In this document: positions 1-11,300 of the stretch, piece after piece
Position numbering within the stretch: position 1 is the stretch's first letter
Layout: each line of letters starts with the position of its first letter
From: Ophioderma brevispina
Taxonomy: Eukaryota; Echinodermata; Ophiuroidea; Amphilepidida; Ophiodermatidae
Direction of reading: 5' to 3'
Assembly: GCA_023653785.1 (NCBI GenBank)
Contig: JAMKCH010084979.1
Coordinates: forward strand, 62,001-126,000
DNA length: 64,000 nucleotides
The notes under the pieces: model-generated
Database searches by the model: none
Seen by the model: only the letters and a program-made list of their open reading frames with translations
Told to the model about the DNA's origin: nothing
Position numbers and translations under genes: made by a program

Positions 1-2014
1 AATCATAGTCGTGCGTGGCACTATTACACTACGTCATGCTCCGGTTACGTCATGAATACGTTTATGCATAATTAACCCAATAGCTTATCGAAAATGGCTG
101 GCGCTATCACCATGAAAATCGAAATGTCTATGGGCATTGGTACAGTGTCACCCGCCTGATGAAAAAGCATTGCGCCTTCTGCGCCCAAACCGTCCGAAAT
201 GCAGTGAAAAGCATCGCCATCATTTTCCATCAAATAACGGCCCAGAGCAACGAAAAACATCGCGTTCATTTTCCCGGAAGACGGCCAGATTTACCAGAGG
301 CTGCAACGAAAAAAACATCGCGTCATTTTTCCGGGGAAGACGGCCCCAGGTGCAACGAAAAACATAGCGTCATTTTCCGGAAGATGGCCAGAGGCAATGA
401 GAGCCAATGAGAGTCATTGGCGCGACAAAAAATAGTGTTGACGCCCAGAGCAACGAAAAGCATTTTAGACCGGGACCACGTTTTTCGTTTTGCCTCTCAT
501 TTCCTCTCGGCCCCGCGTCGGGTTTTAAAGGACACAGTCACCACAAATGAGAAGCCCTTTCAGTAACCAATCAAAACTAGGGCTTTTATTCTCTGTGTTA
601 ACCCATACCGCCACTCTACAGACATCACTGAGTCGTCATACATGATATTACCTCACAAGTGACCAACCAACATAGTTTGCTTAGAAGCCAAATTAGATAG
701 GAAGGTAGAGCATCTTCTAATGACATAGAGCTGTATATATGCTTATCACAACATGTTGGTGGGTAGCGCACTCTATGCCAATCCTTCCCCATTTAAGAAC
801 TTCAGTGTACTCAATTCATGTGGAACAAGGAACACTTATAGAAACTATATGTGAACAAAATCACAACTATAGAACTACCATAATGTAGAACCTGAGACCC
901 AATATCCTAACGTATATTGGTCTCAGGAGAACATGGACAATTTATATCAGGTTTCACTTTTGAAGGGTCCTGCTACTGGTATCTGTAACCAGTACGACCT
1001 GTCCCAGGGCTGGGTTGGTCGGTGGCTAAACTGTCACCCCCATCGGGAATTCTAGGAATCTGATTGAGGAGGGTATCTGGTTACCCTGGTAGATGAAAAA
1101 AAAGATCTAATACAGTTGACGCTGGAATGAGCTATGGCAGCTACCAGCACTTGTTTGCATCATAATGCTGCCCTTACAGGTGGGGTGGTGGGTGCCCAAA
1201 GACTAACCAGCCCACCGCCTAAACTGTCGATTGGTTTCAGGAGGGCATCCGTTCAAGGTAGAATTGGTCCTCATATGACGGCATTATTGCTGTGGGTGTG
1301 AGATGAATCTGGCGTGGACAAAACCTGATTGAAAACTTTGGAATGCAAGGGCCATTCTTCGGTGAAGTTACATACGACCGCCCTTATTTGCCCTCCATGC
1401 AAAACAGCCAATAAAATAAGTCCGGTCCTGTGCGTGACTTTCCCGAAGAGTGCCTACTACGACTAAGTGGAAAACAAAGAGAATAAGTATAGATGATGTG
1501 ATCTATGATGTCACATGTTGACATTCAGGATGCTCTCGCTGTTTTTTTTTTTCTGGGCAGCAAACTATTCAGTGGTTTCTATGACAGACCGCAAATAAAA
1601 ATCCTGGTCGTAAATTTTTTAACTTGCAGAACCTTTCCTGATTTAATCGATCCCATAGGCAGCTGGTATCATTAGCAAGCATGCTTAATTTAAATGTTGG
1701 TATTAATATTTTGAACAAAGGTAAACAAAAAAAACCAAAAAAATTCCCATGCAAAGTATGGGGCTTGTCAAGTCCATTTTTTTCAATACTTTTCTTTTCT
1801 TCCAACAGGGGGCACCACAAACAAAAACAAATGTCACCATCGTCGTTATAATTATAATATTGAACAAGTAACAAGTACATGTGGAACAAAGAACAATTAA
1901 TTATAGAATTCCTGTGGTACAATTACCGAATTAAAAGATATTACTTGCAACTTGGTATTACGATATCTACTTTTCTTCAATTTTATTTTTCATTCATATT
2001 ACTATTGTTTACAG
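1..2014. other. Non-coding flank and probable intron with degenerate repeats
   Basis: Apart from the tandem repeat at 201-470, I see no gene. A pair of related segments at about 1027-1095 and 1215-1265 share taaactgtc and aggagggcatcc-type cores and look like decayed transposon sequence. Open frames on both strands here are short and have no coding character. Confidence 0.4.
201..470. repeat. Short tandem repeat, about 50-58 bp unit
   Basis: The core GCAACGAAAAACATCGCGTC followed by ATTTTCCGGAAGACGGCC recurs at about 201 (degenerate), 246, 303, 352 and 450 (partial). Units differ by substitutions and small indels. It is CpG-rich compared with surrounding DNA and has no evident coding function. 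Confidence 0.7.
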
Positions 2015-2331
2015 GAGGAGTTATTTCCACCAGGTCAGGAGACGGACTCCAGCAAGCTCCATTCCAGCACATCCTAAGTGACTCATCCTCAGGAAGCACG
2101 CTCAACTCATTGCACCCTCAACGAGGGCGCCTTCCAAGCCCAAATTTGCATGGCAGGTGACAGGAAACATGTTAATATGACTGCTGAAGAGATTGCAAAC
2201 ATCGGTGAATCAATGCCTAATAGGACTCAAACTATGCATCGCCCTCTGTCCCCAGACCAAGCAGTGAAAGTTTGGCAAGTGACGGTTCTAAGAGAAACCA
2301 TTCAGTATACCGTTAACAATTTTGAGCACAG
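2015..2331 (+). CDS. Putative internal exon of the Q-rich-protein gene, frame interrupted
   Basis: The acceptor is tattgtttacag and the donor is CAG/gtaaga, both strong. The 3' two thirds read openly from about 2078 to the donor, with non-repetitive sequence including VKVWQVTVLRETIQYTVNNF near the end. The frame entering from the acceptor (EELFPPGQETDSSKLHSSTS) meets TAA at 2075-2077. The same frame continues directly after that stop, so the break is either a true stop or a pair of compensating errors. The exon ends in phase 2, and joining it to the exon at 8310 keeps the frame open. I do not recognise the domain. Confidence 0.5.
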
Positions 2332-5300
2332 GTAAGAGTGTTTTGTGGATTGTTTGCCAATCGATTAAAGTGAAGAAGTTGCCAAATTGAATTTTAACAC
2401 TTAGTAATTGTTGTTAAAGTTGCATTTCATGATCCTAGCACCTCACTATTTGTTGATGGTTTTACTAGTTTTACTCAATAAAAGGTTATTCCAAAATTTC
2501 AGTTGAATCTGATGTTGCATTTTGGGAAGTTGTAATCGAATTAGTTGTAACACACGTTGCCCCCACGGACAGAAATACAAAATTACAAATTTTGCCTAGA
2601 GTAGATCGAATTTACATGTAAGATTAGCTACAACATACTATACTTGGGCCAACGGTTCAGATGATAATAGCCAGTTTCTTTGAGTGAAATCGGAGGGACG
2701 AGGCTGTGAATCATTAAATGCCCCTTTAAAACATTACACTGAACTGATTTCCTTTACACCATGTTGACTGAAATATAGTGCTTTCCCTTCTGAGAATTGG
2801 AATGCCCCAAATTACATAATACACCCCTAAAAGCGAAATGGGCTCGCACTTGACCCCAGGTCCACACCCTGTCTACCTTAGCTCTTTCCTCATTCCGTTT
2901 TGGCTGTTATTCCAAAACGGACGCACCCTGCAGCTTCTCATATTACATCCAAAATAACTGAGATTTCTGATACTACTGGACTAGTTGTGTCTCATCCAGA
3001 ATTACTACTCCTACTACTATAATATACCATATCACGGATAAATACTGGATTATGTACTGGATTTTGCGCTCATTCGGAACGGAATAACGGAAGACTTATA
3101 CGCCGTCGGAGAGCTCTTTTTTGTATCCTTTTTTTGCCGCCAGTGCGGTCATGTGATCGGTATAGCGGGAACCAAGGTACAAAGGCAGCCATTGACGCCC
3201 TTGTTGCTGCTTTGACTGCTTTGACTATGTGTGAGTTGTTTACTGTCTTTGTTATCGGGCTTGCTTGCTAACAATCTATATGGTTTGTGTTTGTATTTTT
3301 TTAATTATATCTTGTGGATCTTAATAAAATATGTCAAAACGGTGTTTGAAAAATTTCTTTAACCGTTCGTGACTCAGTTTACCGAGTTGGTTTTTGTTAG
3401 TTCCAACGTTGCGTACCTGGAGACCTCCACGGCCACGCCTTGTTTTTTTCTGTACGGTTTTTGCGCAGCTATTGCCCATATGCACTCACGCTCACCAACC
3501 CCGTCATGGCGCATTATTGCGTTCGCTGCCCCCGCTTCCTCCATTCAATGAGTGGGATCCCCAGCCCCTTTGTGTCGATCACGCAATGTTCCCTTCCCGC
3601 ACCATCCGGTGCGCCTCTTTCTGTCTCAGGACTGGGTCGGACGTTCCAATGGGTACCATTGACATGGGTACGGCCGCACCGCTTTCGTGGTTGCGTACCC
3701 ATGGGGGGGGGTGGTAGTCGGGCCCCGTCCGGGGTGCGTCCAGCAGCCCGCTGCCTGGCTTTGGGTGCTCCCAAATGTGGGGTAAGCTTCGGCTACTTCT
3801 TCGCGAAGCGCTGATGGGGTGGGTTCGGGCCGCCTCCTCAGCGTAGCATCGGCCGTCCGCTAGCTCGCCTGATTCAGCCCTAGGGGCTGCACCGGTGCAG
3901 GCTGGCGCGCTCTGCGCTGCCAATCCCCCAGTGGGGTTGGCGGACATATCCTGTTGGTGAGAGGTGATGGTGGTGCTCTGGTCGCCGGGGTTGATCCATC
4001 GCCGTTTGTTTATCCACACCTACGTAGTTGCGGTACCGGTTTCTTCGGGCACTTCTTCCGCGACTACGGTAGCCATTCCTTCGGGGTAATGTCTCCGCAA
4101 ACCCTGGGGCCTGGCTTCGGTATCCCTCTCGGGACGCCGCAGGTGTTTACTACGCTCGCTGCACCCGGCATCTCTAGCCTGGCTAGTCATGGCATTGCCT
4201 CCTCAGCAGGCGCCGTACGCTGCCGGGTTCCTTCTGGACTTGGCGTGGCGAGCGGTGCTCCGCTGGGTTGGCCCCGCGATGCCCCACCGCTAGTCGGCTC
4301 AGGCCTCTCATGCGGGTAACGCCTGTGTGGTTGCTAGTGCTGGTCCGCCGGCAACTGCTTCCCAAACGGCGGGTCCGCCTATGGTGGGGTACCGGGGTGC
4401 CCCTGCCATTGGCATTCCTACGGGGCAGCCCTCGTGGCCTACCCCCCACCCCGCGGGGCTTTCAGTACCCGCCGCACAGCCTGCCCTCTCAGGTTACGCT
4501 GCATCCCTGTACGTGACTTACCCACCCCAGTCGTGCTGGTTAACTTCTGGGGCTGGGTCAGTCTGGTATGGTCTTTCGACGGGGCTCCCCGCTCGCGGGA
4601 GCCCCTTCAGGCTATATTACTCAGGCGCCTCCGCCGCCGCTGCCAGCCGCTGGCCCGAAGGGTGCTTTCGGGGCTGCTTCTGACCCTCTTTTCGCGGGGC
4701 GTTGTGCGCCGCTACTCTGCAGCGGGATTGTCTCCCTTCTGGGGGCCGGTCAAGCTGCGGTGGTACAGCCTGGTACCGGGCCGGGGCAGGGCGGTGTCCC
4801 GTCACCTACCCTTCGGCTTACGTGCCTTGGACTTGGGGTGTCGACCCCATGCCTTCTCGGCCTGTACCCTCGGCAGGGTCGGGCTGGGGTGCAGTCGAGG
4901 CTCGTGCTCCCTGCTGCCCAGCCTATGCCAGTTGGCTTGGTCCTTGCGGGAGGCCCCGTGTCGCCGCCCAGGTGCGACCCCCCCCCGCCTGGCCCACCGC
5001 CTTCTTCCGCTCATTCCGTTGCTCAGTCCTCTCAGGACTCCTGACCGGCCGCAGACCTCCGACGTTTCGGAGGACAGCGCTGGCGGGGTGTACTCGGGCT
5101 CGGAGGTGATCCACCTAGGGGATACACCTTCGCAGCCTTCGACGTCCGCGGTACTTCGGAACAGGAGGCACCCCTCATGTACTGCGCAGGGCGGCCGAGT
5201 CTCTTGGCCTGCCCCGCGCGCCTGAGCGGCGTGCGGAGGAGGGACAAGCCCAATCTGGGCTTCCCCATCCTCCCCGGACGCTTCAAGTCGTTAACCGCTT

Positions 5301-8300
5301 CCACATACGTTGGTCTGGTAACTGTGGAAGCGCTCCGGGGAGGTCACTCGAACAGCTTTCTTCGTACCCGGTGAAACTTTCGCCAGGTCGTTGAGGACTG
5401 CTGAGGGAGACTACAACTCCTTCCTGAGGACTCCGAGCCATAGATCTTGACCTAGCAGCCAAGTTGCCAACGGACAAGGGGGCTTCTCCGCTGCCTTCTC
5501 TTTCTCCTTCTCTGGGAGATTCAGTTGAAGCACCTCGACCTGGGCGTGCCCTCTGTATCAGACTAGGCGCTTTCTCTATTGTCCTCGCCCACGAGATCAG
5601 ATCCTCAGTGGGCGAGGATGGAGTTTTCTCCCGGAAGCCTCTGATGCCTTAACGGTCCTAGCCTCGCTGGTGACCAGCAAACATAGACTTCAATGTCTAT
5701 GGCGCGGCGCCTCAGCTTCCTGCGACGCGAGAACGCTGCTTCACTCTCCGAACCTGAAGTGCCGTCTAGCCGGAAGTCTCTAAGGCCAAGCCCGAGTCGC
5801 TGGACCTTCCCTTCGGAGGTTCGTTCCGTGAACTCTCTCTCTGCTTACCTCAGCGGAGCGGTAGAGTCGGAGCAAGGCCCGCTCAAGGAAGCTCAGGCGA
5901 AGACTCCTCCGGGAGATCTTCGGCTAAGTAGAAGAAGAAGCGTCCCGCGCTCTTCTCTGGTCGTATCGCCAGCCCGGCGAAGCCGACACTGCCTCAGCAA
6001 CCCAAGAAGCCCTCAGCTCCGGGGCGCGAGCTACTTCTCTCAGAAGCCGGTCCGGGCCGAGGACTCGTCCCCCTCCCAAATGCAAGGCGCCTGGGAGGGG
6101 GAGATCCTTCGTCCTGAGGGCAACGGCGGCCGCGTGTCTCTCCTTCGGGGGGCCTTACCACCTCCGGGGGGCGGCCGCTTTAGTTCTTACGTGCGCTGGA
6201 ATGGCCAGCCATTTCTCCCTCACCTTGGGTGCTGAGTGTAGTGGAGCGGGGGTATCGAACTAGAGTTCACTGCGGAAACCCCCGGCGACTTCCCCTCCGA
6301 GACCTACTAACCCCCCTTTCCGGGGGAACCGAAGAACCGTGTTCTTCTTGACGACGGTCTCGGCGCTCTTGGCGAAAGGTGCCATCCTCCCAGTCTACCC
6401 CCCCCCTTCACCAGGGGTTTCTGGTCGATGTTCTTCTTGGCCCCCCAAGAAGACCGGGGATTGGCTTCCCATCCTGACTTCTCACTGATCGCTTTGATAC
6501 GGACTTGTAAAAAAACTTCTACTGTCCGAACTAACAAGTCCGCTATTCAGCGCGATCCATAAAGGTTTCGATGACGGATCAACCATTAATGACGATGGCT
6601 TGATCTGTCTCTCCTTCTAGAGGGATGTTTAATACCCGACCTCCGGCCAGGAAGACGGTCCCACCATGGGACCTTAATACTGTCTTAGACTATTCTAGTG
6701 AGCCCCCGTTTCGACCAATGGCTGAGGCGTCACTTAAACATGTCACCTTTAAGACGGTCTTCCTGGTCTCTCTCGCCTCTGGGAGACAATGCTCAGAGAT
6801 TACGATATCGCGTGTCAGCGTCAGAATTCCTCTCGGGACCGGGTCAAATTGTTTTAAAAGTCGGGATTTTCTGGCAAGAACTAGTCATCCTCATTCCGAC
6901 ACTCACATTATCTTACACCCTAATGCATGTCACCTTTGGTGCGGGAAGATCGCCTGTTGTGTCCTGTTCGGGCCCTTGAGTCCTATAAACGTAAAACTAT
7001 CCGCTCAGGGGCTCGAACGCCTCTGGTTTCTTACACCTCGTCTCCCCCCCGGTCCTCGTCGAAAGCGACCAATTGCTTGATGGATTAGCGCTGTAATTAA
7101 TGATTCGAACGCAGTGATAGAGCCTTCCAAGCTCGAGCCCATTCTGTCCGTACATCACGTCGTCCTGGGCCTATCACCGCGGAATCAGCACTGCCTAAAT
7201 CTGCGAAGCTATGTCGTGGAGTGCTCCCACAACGTTCTCGTCGGTGTCCTACAGAAACTACAAACTCCCAAGAGAACTTTGCGAGGGCCTCCTGCAGAAA
7301 CAACACTATTTCAACTACACTATACATAATTCTCCCCTTCCGGTTACCGACTATGACCCTCGCCCCGGAGTCTTCGTTGTCAGGCGAGCATCTATGTCCC
7401 AGATTCTTAGTAATGCCTTTAGCACCTTACTGGTGTGTTTTTTTTAGTGCAGGTCTCGCCTTTGGCTGCATTCCTGTTGGCTGCTCTGATATATCATGCT
7501 CCACCTCCGACTGAGTGTGCTATTCTGGTGTTGATTGAAAATATTCTTCACCACGGAGGTTAATGCATATATTTCAGTCACATTGTTGTACAGGAATCAA
7601 GTTTTCAGTGTAATGATTTATTCAAAAACCACTTATTTTTTATAATCATCTAACTGAAGCCTGATTTCCCTTCCCATTTGACTTCCCGCTTCCGGGCCCG
7701 CCACAGCATGATAAATACGCGCGTCCGTGTGGGTTTGAGCTAAAACGGAATTGAGGAAGAGCTAAGGTCGACAGGGTGTGACCTGGGGCACTGGTCGAGA
7801 CCATTTCTTTCCTCTTTTAGGGGTGTTATGGTAATTTGGGGCATTCCACTTCTCAGAAGGGAAATGCATATAGTTCAGTCAACATTGGAAAGGAAATCAG
7901 GCCTTCGTTAGATGATTTATAAAACATAATGTGTTTTTGAATAGTATGTGTTTGGTTTATTTTGGACAATGGTAGCTATTGCACTTACAACCTTCTTGCA
8001 CTCACATGCAATATGCCCAAAAAAAATGCTACCCCATCTGTTTCAATCTCTATAGCTCTGCTGTTGATGGATTTCAATAGATTGGAATGTTGCACTTTTG
8101 GACCTTACTTGCAACATGTTATGGTCATTTATCACAGCCTTACGTGTGTTTGGCATGAATATACATCTGCTGTTTACTTTTTTTGAATATACACTTAGCC
8201 ATTCTTCTTTCTTCTTGTTCAGTTTGATTACACAACAACTCCATTTGATATCTGTAGTGTTATTATTAGTTAGGTTTCTCATTCTCTAAAAACTTATGTT

Positions 8301-11300
8301 TCTTTTTAGTGGCAACGTACTGATAGCAATCTTCAGGAGGAACCAGGGAACGATTTTGGTATGCCCAGACGAAATGCCAGCCTTTGTATGACTTTGTAAG
8401 TTAATTCTTCCTTTGAATTATTTGGATGAAGAATTGTTCAAGTTGTTTCAGCAGACAACACATAGGATCCTGTGTGTGTGATTTCTTGTTTGGAATTTGT
8501 CAGTGCTACTCGAAGCACTCAGAACTACTTGGTACAATGCTCTGAATTTTGTCCCTCTAGACTGATAAAGCTGACATCAATAAATCTCTTGTTTTAGTTT
8601 ATTTGATTGAAATCAATAAAAAATCATAATTTTGTAACATAGAAAAAAGTTTTGTTTGTTTTGGCTTAATTGTTACTGATTAGAGGTTAATTGGCTGATT
8701 TTTAGCTTCGCGTGCATTGCCCACAAAATCAAGGCACACACCGCTCAGTTTGACACACGAAATAATGGCACAACCCATAGGGGGATTGCCATTATGAGTC
8801 TGGTCAAACTGACGCAAGGACATTGATTTTTGCCAATGCACGAGACGCAAAAATATACGACACTAACCTACATTTATAAATTCATTATACAGCAGACTTT
8901 TTAAATGAAATTTGAATATGTCTTGAAATCACTGCAGTACGTTTCTAACTAAAAGATGCACATACCCCACCCATAAAAATGAATCACTCCAACTTCTGGA
9001 ATACGTTCTAAGTACTACTCCGCGTACGCTCATAACATACGCATCATGCAATGACAGATTCAATGCAGGATTTTTTTGTCCAATCATATTTCCCCTCTCA
9101 TAATAAACTTTATGAATATTCCCTTTTAGGATTACTTCTTTGATGTTGACTTCCTAGTGATGGCAGGGGACCAACCCAATGACGTGGTTGTCGTTGTTGT
9201 GGCAAAAGGTCACTTTCTCCAAGACCTGCCCAAACTAAACCCAAGCGCTCAGAGTCAATGACAAACAGAAAGACGATGAAAGGACATCACAACAGACCCG
9301 AGGTAGAAATTCTTAATTCAATTTTTTTAATATATTGTTTATCTTGTCTTGACATTATTTCGCAATAGGTTTCAGACAATTACCATATTTCAAGAGGTTT
9401 TTGTGTCGCCTGCCCTAAGGCAGGAGACCCATCGGATCCACTTTGTCCACTGTTGTTGTGTCTGTTGTAGTCTGTTGTTGTTGTTGTCTGTTTGGAGTCT
9501 GTTGTTGTTTGTTGATGTCTGTTGTGAAAAGGTTAACATTTTCTGTTATCCTCATACTTTGATATTGTTAAACCAAACTTGGGTCACAGGTGCAAACATG
9601 GCATCCCCCATTTTTGATGAGGTCAAAGGCCATCCCAAGGTCAAAGGTCAGTGAGGTCAAGTTGTAACATGGCTGAAAATGGACAAATTGACCTCATTTG
9701 AAAAGTGTGACAAATTCCATTGGAACCAAACTTGAATCGTAGTGCAACATGGTATCCCTCATGTGTTGATGAGGTCAAGGTCGCATACCAAGGTCAAAGG
9801 GCCATGTGAGGTCCAAGTTTAAAAAGCCTGAATTGTAAAATTGATCTCATTTGAAAAGTTGAAATTCATTGAACCAAACTTGAATCATAGTGCAACATGG
9901 GATCCCCCCTCATTTGTTGATGAGGTCAAAGGTCACAGATCAAGGTCACAAGGTCATGTTTGGTCTATCATTCACTAACTACGACGGCAGCGACACAAGC
10001 GGTCAGAGACCGATGTATTTTTTTTCATATTAGTATAGAAAGTAGATTCCATTCCTTTGTTTCCTATATGTGAAATTGACCGATCAGACAATGAAAAATC
10101 AATATTTGCAAATTTTCCACTGCTAGCTTTCTCTAAACTGTTATCAAACTCATTCTTTTTTTTCCTTACATGATGCATTCCAAAGAGTCATTTTTTCTCA
10201 GGAAAACTCCCAGAAATCGCTTCTCAAATGGTGCAAAACGCCCAAAAAGGCAGCACCAGAGAAAGAGATACTTAAACGAGAGCCCCCACAGAAGACTCCA
10301 GACAGCGGTGGACCACAGAAACAAGCCGGCAACACTCCAGGATCTACCCCTACACCTACTAAGTCATCTCAAAGTTGGTAACACAAGACCAGCAACCACT
10401 CACACACCAACTTCAAAACCGTTGATTGCTCCCACGTCGAGCTGCAACCAGTTATCGGCAAACCGGCCAGCACATCTGTTTGGCGTAAGGCTGGGTGATG
10501 CAAGGGGATAGAAGAGATCTGTGATGACAACCAGCAAGTCATCGTCAGGGAAACAGAGGACTTAATAGCAGAGGAATACATGGTAGCAACATAAGTGTGG
10601 GTGTATAGCAGTCTACAATCACAGAGTGCTTGTGGAACATGTGATTTGATTATTCAGACAATTTCCCAAGATAACCCAAGAAAGTTTCTACAGGAAGCTT
10701 ATTTCCAATTGGGGTCCATTCACTGGGATGGAATGGGCAGCCAAGGGTAATCAGACTACTCTTTTCTAAAAAACTGACTGTGGATATGTGTGTACAGGTA
10801 TTGCTCTCTGTACTTGGGACTTATGGCTTGTCTTTGTCAAAGACGCCTCAATCAGTATCTCCGGAGGTGCGTGGTGAAGGCGAATCCTCGGCCGAGGGGA
10901 TGTTCTGTGCAAGCAATAAGTGTTTATTAAATAATTATGCATTCATCATCATAATGGGAATTTTACCTTACTATGCACGGATTATCTTTCAACTGAAACC
11001 CTTCTTTAACCACGACAAGTTCCCCTGACAGTAACACAAAACATGCCGCCAAACGTGTATCAATGTGTGTGGCCGCCATGCATTCATACGGCGCCTTAGT
11101 CTATATTGCCCAATCAGTTCCCAGGAAAGCTATGGAAGATTTTATCCCGAAAAATAAAGAAAACACAAACGCAAAATAACTGCAGAAGGCGATGGCACAA
11201 GACTCGCCGGAGAAGGCGCTATACCTACGTCATGTAGCAGGGACTGTAGGAATGGCAATAAAGTTGCCCCGCCTGATGAAAAGATAACATTCCCTCTGTA

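Larger units (their letters stand above)
2732..7943 (+). mobile_element. DIRS-type tyrosine-recombinase retrotransposon, degenerate
   Basis: The element has outer inverted repeats (about 2732-2935 against the reverse complement of about 7700-7943). It also has an internal complementary region at about 7561-7690 made of reverse complements of both outer ends. Together these are the signature of DIRS1-type elements. Coding traces in order are a Gag-like region, the N-terminal part of an RT domain (6358-6483) and a tyrosine recombinase (about 6530-7260). Gag and recombinase are split over several frames. Most of the RT and RNase H is not seen between the RT start and the recombinase, so the copy is internally deleted and should be non-autonomous. 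GC content is far above the flanks. No target duplication is expected for this class. It sits in an intron of the Q-rich-protein gene, in the same orientation. Confidence 0.8.

Noticed and set aside
960..1320. Possible tRNA or SINE head in the two related segments
   Set aside because: No convincing A and B box pair or cloverleaf could be drawn by eye.
1569..2160. Opposed frames of 117 and 93 codons around the first exon
   Set aside because: Both extend through AT-rich intronic sequence, and only the part after the acceptor at 2015 has exon character.
4434..5225. 263-codon open frame in the GC-rich block
   Set aside because: The high GC makes stops rare, and overlapping long frames exist on both strands. 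The composition is Arg/Pro/Leu-rich without any motif, so it is treated as part of the decayed DIRS Gag region.
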